A stretch of DNA of 64,000 bases from contig NC_092580.1 in the NCBI RefSeq assembly GCF_037975245.1, positions 8,655,001-8,719,000 of the forward strand, read 5' to 3'. The position numbers and the translations under genes were made by a program. The stretch comes from Apostichopus japonicus. Lineage: Eukaryota > Echinodermata > Holothuroidea > Aspidochirotida > Stichopodidae. Shown here piece by piece: positions 23,715-51,404 of this stretch. The notes under the pieces are model-generated. The model was not told the origin of the DNA. It saw only the letters and a list, made by a program, of their open reading frames with translations, and searched no databases. Numbering within the stretch: position 1 is the first letter of the stretch; every line of letters starts with the position of its first letter.

Positions 23715-24118
23715 GGCCCGGTCACACTATACCGATTTTTTATCGGAATACTATCCGATTTTCCCGGAGGAATCGAAACAGCCTGTTTTTCGTTCGGGTC
23801 TTCTAGCCACAGTGATAAAGGACCTGATTTGCTATCAGTTGAGCCATTCCGATGTGGAATAGCCCTCTCCTAACTTTTGATATTGACTCCGTTTCCTTTT
23901 ATCGGATAGCTATCCGATTTCTCTTCCGATTTTTGTCGTTTTTCGATGTGACGTCACTTCAGAATGTAGTCCGTTCCAGAACCCCTCAGATTTGGAATAG
24001 GTATTCGAATATTCCACTGCATTCATTACATTCACTACCACAAACCTCACTCTTCGGCCTAAAATCGGAAATATCGGACCGTATTCCGATAAAATATCGC
24101 TGTAGTGTGACCGGGCCT
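23715..24118. mobile_element. TTAA-flanked MITE with GGCCCGGTCACACTA ends
   Basis: TTAA lies at 23711-23714 and 24119-24122. The terminal inverted repeat reads GGCCCGGTCACACTATACCG on the left and AGGCCCGGTCACACTACAGC from the right. Just inside, both ends carry TATCGGAATA/TATTCCGAT blocks, and several further ATCCGAT motifs occur in the interior. It is 404 bp and non-coding. The ends differ from family D although the target is the same. It lies about 0.8 kb upstream of the RUVBL1 start codon. Confidence 0.8.
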
Positions 24119-24122
24119 TTAA

Positions 24123-39804
<15,682 letters not shown>

Positions 39805-41670
39805 GTATGTTCACTTTCTCTGCTGTAATGGACAGAATCATTTGCTGTGAATAGTGCAAGGAGATGCATGCCAGTTGCAACAAAAAGACCCTCCAGCGTA
39901 CGTCCTAGGATTATTTGTTAGTGGGAGTAAGCTAGCTACAGAGCCAGCATTGGTCACATGGACCTATTTCTTTACTGGACTACCTCACTTTAGTATGTGA
40001 TGCATATTTGTTTAAGCTCTTTATTCTCATTATTAAAGTTGATGCACTGTCTTGGTTCAGAGTGAAAATATGATTCTCTAATCACCAGCACATAAAATAT
40101 TCCCTCAGAGTATTGTACTGTGTATTCCTAGATGCAATTTGGTGACATCCAATTTTAGTGATTTGATGATGATACAAATGATTAAGGTATATTAGTTGTC
40201 AATACAGAACCTTCAAGTGCTACCCTGGCCATTATTTGTCTTTTATCTATTGTTAAATGGAATGTCTGAATGGATCTGCTACTTACTTAGTATATACTTG
40301 GAGTTAATGCAAAGCGTTGGATGCATTCTGCTACTCACAACAGCTTTGTTGTTTTTGTTTCAGCTGGATACTGGACAAGTTTGGCTATTCCATGTGTGGA
40401 GTTTGGAAATTAGGCTAATGTAACCTCTGTATATGAGTTTAATCTACTGTTCGAACAAACACAGAGAAAAAATAGAAAGACACCTCAATATGTAGTTTCC
40501 ATAGATTTATATGGAATTTTGAAACTGTAACAGTAACTACTGTAACATAAGAGGTAAAGCATGGTCCGGCCATAGCATAAAACGGAGGTACTATATAGGA
40601 GAAAGAACTTGATAACATAATGGCTTCCTGATTTTATACAAGCAAAAGAGAATGTCTAGCGTAACAAATAAACATGATTGCTTAACCGTAATAGAGACCA
40701 GCTATGTTTGCCACTGAACACTTAATTTGCAATAAAAGTAAAAGAATCTGTTACACTACAACACTATGGAAATTTCAGCTCAAAGCAGAACTAAGTAAAA
40801 AAAACTGGATATGTTCGTCATCCAAAGGAATGTTGTAGAAGCTACTGAGAAGCTTCCAGGATTTGCAAGAGGACAGGGGTTAAGACCAGTAACAGGATAT
40901 GAATTTAGGTGACAGTGACTGTATTGATTGCACACACAGACAGCATGGAATGATGCTGCTGATCTTATTATTCTTACTTATCCATGAACTTACTCGAATG
41001 TATGATGGTGAATGACTGGTTGTATTGTTGGTTCAAGGTGGTAGGGTCTATGGTTGTTGAACTAGTGTTGGGACCTGCAATGTTCATAACCAACTGTAAC
41101 TTGCTGTAAATCTTCAAGATAGTATATAGGACATTTTCTCACCTTCCCTTTTTGTGTTATCAAAATTGTTTTTTAATTATTTTGTGAAATGCACTTTCTT
41201 AAAGATTTGTATATTTTCAAATCATTCCGCTCAGTTATGTAAAATGAAAGATACCTTTTGGTACAAATATTCCATATTTTTGTTTTTATTGTGTTTTGAC
41301 TTGTATGTTACATGGCGATATTCTGAGTACTGCTAATTTAAACTGACCATTGCTTCAATCTGAGGTTCCTTCTGGTCTTTATCTTAATTTTGACTCTACA
41401 AGTTAAGCTACTGTCATGTTGAAGTGTCTATCTGTTCGTTGACAATGGTTGAGAAGTAACTTTTCTAAGGTACTTTGCTGCATTTGTTAGTACAAGAATC
41501 CTGTTATTTGGCCCAAACTCAAAACAATTAAGTTTGTGGATTTAGTTGCTACTGTAGCTTTTGACAGTCATACCAAACCAATGAATAAAATCATTAGTAA
41601 ATTAGAATTGATGTAATTTTGAAACTTCTTTCACCATGTGAACATGAATAAAGAAGTAATAAAATAGTGC
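39805..41670 (+). terminator. Likely RUVBL1 3' UTR and poly(A) signals
   Basis: After the stop there is no further coding sequence. AATAAA hexamers on the sense strand occur at 40667-40672, 40731-40736, 41584-41589, 41647-41652 and 41658-41663. Which is used cannot be told from sequence; the clustered signals at 41584-41663 are a plausible distal site. Confidence 0.45.
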
Positions 41671-42332
41671 TACATATTCTCCCAAACTAGTTGTTCATAT
41701 GTAGTTCAGTTTAAGCACTGTGCCATTTTATATCTTCCAGTCTTTCTCTTTGTTGTTGAAACTTGATTAGTCTGCCTTATGATTTTGTAAAGTTATACCG
41801 AGAAATTAATCATATCACTATTTGAAGTTTCCTCACAGAGAAAATTTTTATTTCTTTATTATTATACAATATTCCCACAAAAATTCCCTCCTGCCTAGTT
41901 CAAGTTATTTGCACCCACTTATTTGCTCATTTCTAGTGCAGAGTCAAAATGCCCTGCAAGCTGTGTTATCCATGGTTGGAAGATAACACAGAATGCTATA
42001 TCAATTTTTTGGTTTCAGTGTAAATTGTTATCTTTGCAATCATAATGGTGTGTATATGTGTGTAACGCCTTTCCTGTAAACAGGGTATCTCCAGCGGACT
42101 GTTGAATGGATCATGAAAGTTTGCTTTTTGGATGCCCCATACTTGAGGCCAATGACCCTAATGTTAGAAGCTGAGATCAGCTTGTTATTTGAGGTTGGCA
42201 GACGTCAATATCTGAGAACTTTGTACTTCTTCAGTACTAAGAAAGTAGAAAATGAGGTAAACTAAGTATTCGTACTAGCACTTTGACAAATACTTTACTT
42301 CACTCTGATGTGTTTGACTCGACTAGACAACA
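41671..42332. other. Intergenic DNA with one AGGTCA-rich repeat trace
   Basis: No gene is recognised. 42050-42260 carries the repeat's typical start: a TG-rich run, then GTGTAACGCC, a TGTAAACAGGGTATCTC block and CTTGTTATTTGAGGTTGGCAG. Confidence 0.4.
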
Positions 42333-42995
42333 CAGGGGCGTATCCAGGATTTTCTAATCCGGAGGGCGCGAATGACTATCTAAGCGGAGCGCCACCATCG
42401 GTTGGCGCGCAGCGTACAAGAAAATTTCTGGCTTTGATACCACCCAGTTCACCGGAAATGGCACTTCTCGGGCTTGTACATGACCAACCAGATGTAAACT
42501 TTCGCCTGAGAACCAAGTATTTCCCAATAGTTTTTTTTTCCATCCATAACCTTGATTGTCACCAGTCACACATCATGCTCGACCTCATTGCATGTCCTGT
42601 GGATCATTGCTTTTGTAGGTGATCGCGGCCCACAATATTCGTCAGCCCCACTTTTGAAGGTTTTAAGCCCATTATTTTTTCAGAATTTCAAAAATTCACA
42701 TTCTCGTGAATAAACTCACTTCAAAACATACCCATAATGTTGCACAAAATTTCATCTATGGACAACCAATATAGAAAAACCTCAGTCAACCCCTAACAGT
42801 CCGGTAAAAATTGCACTAGTAGAGGGAAGTGTGCAGAAGAATGTTGGTCAGAAATTTTCGAAAATTCAGACACAGTTAATTTATTGGTGTACAAATATTA
42901 AAACTTCTTATAACGGCTATTATAAAACTTCGTTGAAGGAAATGAAAAAAATAGCAGATATTTCCTAACATTACACACGTAGGCGTAGGAGGCGG
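42333..42995 (+). mobile_element. Repeat unit A, forward copy
   Basis: It starts CAGGGGCGTATCCAGGATTT and contains the module at about 42377-42462. It aligns over some 650 bp with the inverted copy at 44446-45126 and, without the outer ends, with 2985-3560. Shared landmarks are CACATCATGCTCGACCTCAT, ACAACCAATATAGAAAAA and TTTTCGAAAATTCAGACACA. The right end reads GTAGGCGTAGGAGGCG. No target duplication was found. Confidence 0.7.
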
Positions 42996-44061
42996 GGAGG
43001 GGGGGCAGGTGCGTATCCAGGGTGGTGTTGGGGGCGCGCGCCCCCCGGGTAAGAAAAAGAGAAGAGAAAAAAAGAGAAGAAAAAAGGAAAAAAGAGGGGA
43101 AAAAGAGGAGAAGGAGAGGAAGGAAGGGAAAAGAAAAAGAAGAAAGAGAGAAAAAGGAGAAAAAGAGGGAGTAAAAGCAAAACGCGAAGACACCGGGAAG
43201 AGAAAAAGGAACAGTGACATCATTACAGCGCTGAAGGGTAGCCAGTGACGGATCAATGATTTCGTAAAAGTGTGACTCACCTTACCCCTCACACCGACAA
43301 CTCCATTTTTTGACGTTTCCATTTTCCTCTCTCACTAATGATCTATATATATACTATATATGGTCTATCATAACGCGTGTGTAGAATTGTGCTATGAAAC
43401 CAACTGTGGCTGGTCTCGAACTCGACCGTGTCGTCGGGGAACATGACGCATTTTGGGATGGGGGCGACCGCCCGCCCCCCCCCCCCCCATTCAGCATTTT
43501 TTAAATGATATCGCTAAGTAATTTCAAAATAGAAAGTGCTTAGATGCAACTTACAAGGCCTGGGAAGTGTCATTTCCAGCGATCTGGGAGACATTTTCGG
43601 CCAAAATTTTCTTGTACGCTTCGCGCCAACCTATGGTGGCGCTACGCTTAGATAATTTGCCTACAGGCTTCGCCCGTCCCTTGGCAAATTCCTCGCTACG
43701 CGCCTGTTCGAATTTGTAACGCAAACAGCAGATATCACATCATATCAGTGAGCATGAAAATGGCGTTCCAGGATGAAAAGCCTCAAAACTGTCCGACTTG
43801 CCTGAAAAAATAACCAAAAGTTTTCGCGCGCTTCGCGCGCGTTCAACGTGTTCATGTCAATATCATATAAGCAAGCATCGGTTATTACATCGCATGCCAT
43901 CATGTACCGAACGGTCCGTTAAAATTGCGCAGTATACCGCGGGATGCTAATGTAAACAACGACATGTCTCATGTAGATGTATAAAAAGCATGGAGGTCCA
44001 ATTATGTCAAAACTCTCTTTTACATTAGTAATGGCGAATCAGGGCCTGCACCCCCGCCGCG

Positions 44062-44437
44062 CAGTGGCGGAGCGTCCATATGGTCAGGGGGGCGGACCCC
44101 CCCTGACGGACTCAAATGGACTGCTGGCGCCTTTTTCAGCTCTTTACCACTTTTTAATTATTCTAGATTATTGACTTTTTTATTGCGCTCTCATCTACTT
44201 ATTGACATTTGTCACATTTTGTTGGTGTAATTTGGCGATGACACCTTATTCTTCGTTTATCTGCAAATTAGCCAGGCCCGGAAAGGGTCATTTCCTGCGA
44301 TCTAGGGAGTACCTTTACTCAAAAAATTTCTGTACGCTACGCGCCAACCAGTGGTGGCGCTCCGCTTAGATAGTGTCGAAAGCGCCCCTTCAGACCATTC
44401 TCGCCACTCCTGACCAATACCCCTAGCTCCGCCACTG
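44062..44437 (-). mobile_element. hAT-type MITE M, perfect 8-bp target duplication
   Basis: The element is 376 bp with CAGTGGCGGAGC at both ends. It is flanked by CCGCCGCG at 44054-44061 and 44438-44445, an exact duplication. It contains the module in reverse at about 44280-44375. The same family is at 19171-19552 and 48091-48483. Confidence 0.9.
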
Positions 44438-44445
44438 CCGCCGCG

Positions 44446-45126
44446 CCTCCTACGCCTATGTGTGTAGTGTTCGGTTTCGGAAATAACTGCTATTTTTTCA
44501 TTTCCTTCAACCAAGTTTTATAATAGCCGTTATAACAGGTTTTAATATTTGTACACCAATAAATAAACTGTGTCTGAATTTTCGAAAATTTCTGACCAAC
44601 ATTCTACATCACACTTCCCTCTACTCGTGCAAATTTTGACCGGTCTGTTAGGGGTTGAAGGAAGTTTTTTCTATATTGGTTGTCCATAGATGACATTTTG
44701 TACAAGATTATGGGTATGCTTTCAAGTGAGTTTATTCACGAGAAATGTGAATTTTCAAATTCTGAACAAATATGGGGCTTAAAACCTTGAAAAGTGGGGC
44801 TGACGGGTATTGTGGGCCGCGACGTAGAATCACCTACAAAAGCAAAGACCCACAGGAGATGCGATCAGGTCGAACATGATGTGTGCCGGGTTGACAATCT
44901 TCAAAAAGGTTATGGATGGAAAAAAAAACTATTAGGAAATACTTGGTTCTCAGGCAAAAAGTGTACATCTGGTTGGTCATTTCAAGCCCGAAAAGTGCCG
45001 TTTCCGGTGATCTGGGGGGTTTCAAAACAAGAAATTTTCTTGTACGCTGCGCGCCAACCGATGGTGGCGCTCCGCTTAGATAGTAATTCGCGCCCCCCGG
45101 GTTTGAAAATCCTGGATACGCGCCTG
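44446..45126 (-). mobile_element. Repeat unit A, reverse copy
   Basis: An inverted copy of 42333-42995, ending CTGGATACGCGCCTG at 45126. It contains the module in reverse at about 44998-45085. It sits in the loop of the large foldback structure, next to MITE M, which inserted at its inner end. Confidence 0.7.
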
Positions 45127-46001
45127 GGGGGGGGGGGGCTGAAGCCCCTAATTCGCCATTACTAATGTAAAAGAGAGTTTCTCTACCTACATAAGACATT
45201 TCGTTGTTTACATTAGCATCCCGCGGCATACTGGGTAACTTTCACGGACAGTACGGTATACGATGGCATGCGATGTAATAACCGATGCTTGCATATATGA
45301 TATTGACATTAGCATGTTGAACGCGCGCGGAGCGCGCACAAATTTTGGTTATATTGTTCGGGCAAGTCGAACAGTTTTGAGGCTGTTCATCCTGGAACGC
45401 CATTTTCAGGCTCACTGATATGATGTGATATCTGCTGTTTGCTTTACAAATTCGAACAGGCGCGTAGCGAGGAATTTGCCAAGGGAGGGGCGAAGCCTGT
45501 AGGCAAATTATCTAAGCGTAGCGCCACCATATGTTGCCGCGAAGCGTACAAGAAAATTGTGGCCGAAAATGCCTCCCAGATCGCTGGAAATGGCACTTCT
45601 ACCCAGGACCATTTGTTGGGGCGAAGCGTACAAGAAAATTTTGGCCAAAAATGCCTCCCAGATCGCTGGAAATGACACTTCCCTGGCCTTGTAAGTTGCA
45701 TCTAAGCACTTTCTATTTTGATATTACTCTCAATATCATAAAAAAAATGCTGAATGGGGGGGGGGGGGGCGGTCGCCCCCTTCCTGAAATGCGTCATGTT
45801 CCCGGTCGACACGGTCGAGTTCGAGACCAGCCACAGTTGGTTTCATAGCACAATTCTACAATTGTTTAAGGCGTATATACACACACACGCCTTATAATAG
45901 ACCATATATAGTATATATATAGATCATGAGTGAGAGAGGAAAAATGGAATTGTCGGTGTAAGGGGTAGGGTGAGGCACACGCCCCTTCCGAAATCCTCGA
46001 T
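45127..46001 (+). repeat. Repeat unit Y, copy 3
   Basis: Same landmarks as 19553-20453: CTAATTCGCCATTAC, the CGCGCGGAGCGCGC palindrome, CAGGCGCGTAGCGAGG at about 45459, one and a half modules (45509-45598 and 45610-45680), a G-run at 45757 and the CATATATAGTATATATATAG patch. It ends at GATCCGTCACTG. Confidence 0.7.
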
Positions 46002-46457
46002 CCGTCACTGGCTACCCTGTGTATATAATAGGGATCAGCGCTGTAATAATGTCACTGTTCTTCTTTCTCTTCCCGGTGTCTTGGCGTTTTTCTTTTACTC
46101 CCTCCTTTCCTCCTTTTTCTCTCTTTCTTCTTTTTCTTTTCCCTTCCTTCCTCTCCTCCTCCACTTTTTCCCCCCTTTTTTCCTTTTTTCTTCTTTTTTT
46201 TCTCTCCTCTTTTTCTTATCCGGGGGGCGCGCGCCCCCAACACCCCCCCTGAATACGCGTCTGCAACACATCTATCGAATTAGAGCAGGAGTCCAGAGGG
46301 TTTGGTTAGCTGTAAGGTAACTAATTGCCTTGTACATCACAATGTTCACAGTGCATTCCTGCATATGAAACCAGATGACTGGCTAACCTGCTGTGGGGAC
46401 AAACTAAAACGAATGACCGAATGACAATTGACTTCGTACAGGGTAAATTATCATTTG

Positions 46458-46507
46458 CGAAGGACAGCGAATGACAGCGAATGACAACGAATGACAACGA
46501 AGGACAC
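46458..46507 (+). repeat. Short tandem repeat, 10-bp unit, five copies
   Basis: The unit is GCGAATGACA with variants ACGAATGACA and GCGAAGGACA, repeated end to end. Confidence 0.75.
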
Positions 46508-46599
46508 ACCCCTGCTGTGGTGGGTGTGGCTGGGAGGGCAATTTTAAAATTCACCTTAAAGCTAAACTAGCTCAGCTTTCATTGGTAACCCCATCAAAA

Positions 46600-48540
46600 T
46601 AAGTACAATGTTTCAGGTGCAGCCCCCAGAGCAACAAATGGCCATCTCCAGTGATAATTGATGGTGGGGTAGCTTCGCTAGTAATCAATTGACCCCTCAT
46701 GGATGGCCTAGGTCAGCTCATGAGGTAACCACTTGAAACATACTGGAAAATGATGGTTAGGACTCCAGATACAAGGGATGGGCATTTCCAGTAATTTTGA
46801 TTGGTTGGGTACCCCTGCCAGTGGACCACCAAAATACCCATGCCAGTGGACCACCATAAATACCCCTCCCCTCATTGATCTAGGTCAGCTCATGAGGTAA
46901 CCAGATTAAACCTATTGGAAAATGATAGGTATCACTTCATATGTAAGGTATGGGCATTTCCAGTAATTTCTATTAGTGTGGTACCCCTGTCAGTGGACCC
47001 CCAAATTGCCCACTCCATCATTGATCTAGGTCAGCTCATGAGGTAACCAGTTGAAACCTATTGGAAAATGATAGGTATCACTTCATATGTAAGGTATGGG
47101 CATTTCTAGTAATTTTTATTGGTAGGGTACCCATGCCAGTGGACCCCAAAATTCCCCTCCCCTCATTGACTTAGGTCAGCTTATGAGGTAACCAGTTGAA
47201 ACCTACTGGAAAATGATAGGTGTCACTTCATATGTAAGGTATGGGCATTTCCAGTAATTTCTAGTAGTAGGGTATCCATGCCAGTGAACCCCCAAAATGG
47301 CCCTCCCTCTCAACAGCTCATGAGGTAACCAGTTGAACACTACTGGAAAATGATAGGTATCACTTCATATGTAAGCGATGGGCATTTCCAGTAATTTTTA
47401 TTGCCCACACCCATGCCAGTGGACCCCAAAATTCCCCTCCTCTCATTGACCTAGGTCAGCTCATGAGGTAACCAGTTGCAACCTACTGGAAAATGAGAGG
47501 TGTCACTTCATATGTAAGCTATGGGCATTTCCAGTAATTTCTATTAGTAGGGTACCCCTGCCAGTCAGTGGACCCCCAAAATGCCCACTCCCTCATTGAT
47601 CTAGGTCAGCTCATGAGGTAACCAGTTGAAACCTACTGGAAAATGATAAGTATCACTTCATATGTAAGGTATGGGCATTTCCAGTAATTTCTTTTAGTGG
47701 GGTAGGCTACCCCTGCCAGTGGACCACCATAAATGCCCCTCCCCTGCATTGATCTAGGTCAGCTCATGAGGTAACCATTTGAAAACTATTGAGAATGATA
47801 GGCAGGACTCTATATGTAAGGGATGCATCATTTCCAGTGATTTCTATTAGTGAGGTAGGCCTACCCCTGCCATTGAACCCCCAAAATACCCCTCCCCTCG
47901 TTGACCTAGATCAGTTCATAAGGTAACCAGTTGAAACATACTGGAAAATGATAGGCCCTATCGGGTATCACTTCATATGTAAGGAATTGGCATTTCCAGT
48001 AATTTATATTGGTGGGCCACCACTGCCAAAGGTCGCCCCCCCCCCAACCTTATTAACCTAGGTCAGCTTATGATGTTACCAATTGAAAACCAGTGGCGGA
48101 ACTAGGGGTATTGGTCAGGGGGCGAGAATGGTCGGTAGGGGCGCTTTCGACACTAAGCGGAGCGCCACCACTGCTTGGCGCGGAGCGTACAGAATTTTTT
48201 TGAGTAAAGATACTCCCTAGATCACTGGATATTACCCTTTCCGGGCCTTGCTAATTTGCAGATAAACAAAGAATAAAAAGGTGTCATCGCCATATTGTCA
48301 GATTATTACACCAACAAAATGTGACAAGTGTCAATAGGTATTTGAGAGTGAAATAAAAAAAAAGTAAATAATCGCGAATAAGTAAACAGTGGTAAAAAAC
48401 TGAAAAGGGCGCCAGCAGTCCATTTGAGTCCGTCAGGGGAGGGGGGCATCCGCCCCTCTAACTGTATGGACGCTACGCCACTGTTGAAAACTACTTGTAA
48501 ATTAAAGGTAGGACTCCAGATTTAAGGAGAGTCAGTAATG
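46600..48540 (+). repeat. ~150-bp minisatellite array, forward, ten units
   Basis: Units are marked by GGTCAGCTCATGAGGTAACC at about 46711, 46883, 47029, 47174, 47312, 47454, 47604, 47757, 47908 and 48061. Most are 144-153 bp apart, the first 172. Each unit also has TGGAAAATGATAGGTATCAC, GGGCATTTCCAGTAATTT and CCAGTGGACCCCC. Some units contain the palindrome TGACCTAGGTCA. MITE M interrupts the last unit at 48091-48483. Copies of the same unit lie in reverse orientation at 49680-50960. Confidence 0.88.
48091..48483 (+). mobile_element. hAT-type MITE M in the minisatellite, perfect 8-bp duplication
   Basis: The element is 393 bp. It starts CAGTGGCGGAACTAGGGG and ends ACGCTACGCCACTG. It is flanked by TTGAAAAC at 48083-48090 and 48484-48491. 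The module is at about 48153-48240. The target is the minisatellite unit, whose sequence resumes immediately after. Confidence 0.9.
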
Positions 48541-49679
48541 TCCACTGTCTCACATTAGATTATAGCTCACACCCCAAGACTCCAAAAACACCCCAGATAC
48601 ACTGTAACCACTCAAATGACCTCAGATGGCCTCAAATGACTGAATTCAACCTGTTTAGGAAGTATATACGTGACAGTCAACGTTCATTACATTCAGCAGT
48701 TCTCAAGTGACCTGTTCAAGTTACCGTAGATTTACTAATGCCAAGGTGTTTGTCTGATTGAAACATTTCTGTGTATCTTGTAAACATCGATAAATAGCAA
48801 CCATTTTGATATATAGTGTATGTACCGGTTCCGCGAAATTTCGCGTGAACAAAACATATACCGGATATTAGCGATATTTTCTAGTCGATATATCGATATC
48901 GTTTTTTAGCGATAACAACGGACCTTACTGCACTATGACCCAGAATTTGAATTACTTGCAATGTGTTATGTGCCTTGCACTGTCCTGGCCGACAGTCAAA
49001 AGCTAAGACCTCCATTGAACGGGAACATTAGGTAGCACTGCGGAAGGCAGGTATATATTTTTTTTATATATATTTTCTATCATCCTTATATGGTCAACTG
49101 ATGTTCTCTGATATACAGCCTACAGGCCCTCGTAGGTTTCGTCGCAATTGATTGTTTTTAAGAGGCTGTTTTTATTATTCATTTTTTTTTCATAACAAAC
49201 TAAGTGTAATTTAGAATAAAGCGTTTCGTCTTAGTGTTAAAGGAGGTCGAGTAGTTTGAAATTCAGTTGGGAGAGAGAGCAGAATGATTATTTCTTTATA
49301 TTGAAAAAGGGTGATTTAAATTAGGAGACAAACTAAAAAATGACTTCATTAAAGCCAAAAGTTTGAAAATAACATTTATGCTAAATAGGATATGCCTGTG
49401 TTTAAGAGCTCTGTTCTGTATCAAATGACAGTAGTTTTCACAATCCTGAGTATTTTCTCTTTCATGTAAGAATTATTATTTTTGGATTTGTGGAGATGGC
49501 AATATGGCAGCCTGAACTCATCGAGCCCCTTTAACGCCAAATGATAACCATGATAGCGAGATTGATGTTTGATGAAATAGTACTTGAATTCAGAAGGACA
49601 AAGTAAAAGGTTATTAGATAAGAACTTCACTATCATGACTGTGAGAATACTAGTAATATCGGTGGAAGACTACGTCGAT
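48541..49679. other. Spacer between inverted minisatellite arrays, no gene recognised
   Basis: AT-rich with no protein recognised. Notable are the palindrome CGCGAAATTTCGCG at 48832-48845, followed by several GATATCGATA / CGATAT motifs to about 48915, which may be the eroded end of another element. Confidence 0.4.
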
Positions 49680-50966
49680 CAACTGGCAGGAGAACCCCAC
49701 CAACAGAAATTACTAGAATGCCAAATCCGCACACATGGAATCCTGACTATCATTTTCCAGTAGGTTTCAACCAGTTACATAATGAGCTGACCTTTTTCAA
49801 CGAGGAGCATTTTGGGGAACCTGGCAGGGTTATTCTACCAATAGAAAAACTGGAAATGCCCATCCCTTACATATAGAGTCATGTTTATCAATTTTCAGTT
49901 TGCTTCACCTGCATGGTTACCTCATAAGCTGACCTAGCTCAGTGAGGGGATGGCGTTGCATTGGGGAGCACTGGTAGAGGTACACCACCAATAAAAATTA
50001 CTGGAAATGCATATCCCTTACAGATGGATTATGGAGTGATACCTATCATTTTCCAGTATAGTTTTCAACTGGTTACAGCGGCGTAACGATGAGTCTGGGG
50101 AAGGAAGGGCCCCCTGGCTGCTGCGGAGATTCAACCGATGTGCGCGCAGCGCACATCATGAGCGCGGAGCGCGAAGTCCCAAAGGCGTGGGTTCTACAAG
50201 CTCTCTGGTGCAATCTAAGCCGTATATGGAACATTTCGTGGTGATTTTATCGACTGAGATTTTGGGGAAAATCTGCGTTGATAGACATATTTTTGATCCG
50301 CCATGTCTGTAATACTGGGAACATGAAAAAAAATGTGTTGCAAAGCTAGAATACATTAAGAGATTGAAATTTTGGCAAAATATCAGCAAAACGGTGGAAA
50401 ATATGCCAATTTCGATTTAATGTAGCCTATGATACGGAAACATAGAAATCCACACAAATCTTAGGCATGGGCGCTTATATATTTCGCTATAATATGTACT
50501 AGCGTAGCCTATCAAGTTCCAGTGTGTACCTCAGGCTCTTGAGTCAGTCGTGCGGAAAGAAGGATACGAGATTTGCAGTTGCAGGGGCATAAGATTTATG
50601 ACGAACGTATTCACGCACAGAAAATTATGTCCATTGTCTCGTTTATAGTCTCCTTTTCCAACGAAAAAGCGCCGTTTCAAAAAAGAAAAAAAGAAAAAAA
50701 AAGAGTACCCCTCTTCTAAGTTCTGTACATCAGTGCAGCGGGGGCCCCTTTGGTCGGGGGCCCCTGGGTTTGCCCCGTCCGAGCCCATAGGCGTTACGCC
50801 GCTGACTGGTTACCTCATGAGCTGACCTAGTTCAATGAGGGGAGGGGCATTTGGGGGTCCACTGGCAGGGATACCCCACCAATAGAAATTACTGGAAATG
50901 CCCATCCCTTGTATCTGGAGTCCTAACCATCATTTTCCAGTATGGTTCAAGTGGTTAACTCATGAG
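49680..50966 (-). repeat. ~150-bp minisatellite array, reverse orientation, interrupted
   Basis: Reverse-strand copies of the unit in 46600-48540. Landmarks are AATTACTGGAAATGCCCATC, ATCATTTTCCAGTA and GGTTACCTCATGAGCTGACC. At least three units are present at 49680-50067 and 50813-50966, split by the hAT-type element at 50076-50804 and ended by the insertion at 50967. Confidence 0.82.
50076..50804. mobile_element. hAT-type element (CAGCGGCGTAACG ends), perfect 8-bp duplication
   Basis: The element is 729 bp. Both ends read CAGCGGCGTAACG. Flanks are ACTGGTTA at 50068-50075 and 50805-50812. The target is the minisatellite motif AACTGGTTACCTCATGAG. The interior has a GTGCGCGCAGCGCAC palindrome and GC-rich ends with GGGGGCCCC; no transposase. 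Its termini differ from those of the neighbouring elements and it lacks the common module. Confidence 0.9.
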
Positions 50967-51074
50967 CATAGACGTACGAGGCGGGGGCAGGGGGCAGACC
51001 CCCCCCCCAATTTCCAGAGGACAAGAAATTTGGGCAAAAGTCCTGAAAAATTCGGGCAGCCTAAGAGGAGAGAA

Positions 51075-51105
<31 letters not shown>

Positions 51106-51110
51106 TAAAT

Positions 51111-51404
51111 ATGCAGTAGCTTGCCCGAATCTTTTTCAAATTTTTGCCCGACAATTCCATGATTTTCTTTATTTAGCATCATGCATGCCCGAATATTTCC
51201 GTGTAACTCCATCGTAAGCGCAGCTCATCTGGGCTACCACGCTTATAAAATTATATATTTTATATATAAAAATGCAGTAGCTTGCCCGAATCTTTTTCAA
51301 ATTTTTGCCCGACAATTCCATGATTTTCTTTATTTAGCATCATGCATGCCCGAATATTTCCGTGTAACACCATCGTAAGCGCAGCTCATCTGGGCTACCA
51401 CGCT
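51111..51404 (+). repeat. Internal duplication in element G, period 161 bp
   Basis: 51111-51243 and 51272-51404 are nearly identical (ATGCAGTAGCTTGCCCGAAT through GGGCTACCACGCTT). They are separated by an AT-rich linker. The paralogue at 62490-62620 has a single copy, so the duplication arose in this copy. Confidence 0.85.

Larger units (their letters stand above)
43006..46263. mobile_element. 3.3-kb composite foldback structure with ~1-kb inverted arms
   Basis: The left arm (43006-44061) and right arm (45127-46263) are inverted copies of the same 1.05-1.1 kb. From the outside inward each has a CAGGTGCGTATCCAGG / CAGACGCGTATTCAGG end, a GGGGGCGCGCGCCCCC palindrome, a purine (left) or pyrimidine (right) tract of about 150 bp, a CAGTGACGGATC joint, and repeat unit Y. 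The 1.06-kb loop holds MITE M (44062-44437) and the reverse unit A (44446-45126). The purine tract leaves lysine/arginine/glutamate-rich frames open, which are artefacts. Flanks show no target duplication, so this may be two elements brought together or an inverted duplication. Confidence 0.65.

Noticed and set aside
42876-43322. Frames rich in lysine/glutamate or serine/phenylalanine over the purine tract, and again at 45970-46320
   Set aside because: They come from a purine/pyrimidine tract inside the foldback arms, not from a gene.
42333-46263. CAACAC on both sides as a target duplication for one 3.9-kb element
   Set aside because: The shared 6-mer overlaps the element's first base and does not give an 8-bp duplication as in the neighbours; probably chance.
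46458-46507. CRISPR-like array
   Set aside because: A 10-bp unit repeated without spacers is a simple tandem repeat, and the genome is eukaryotic.
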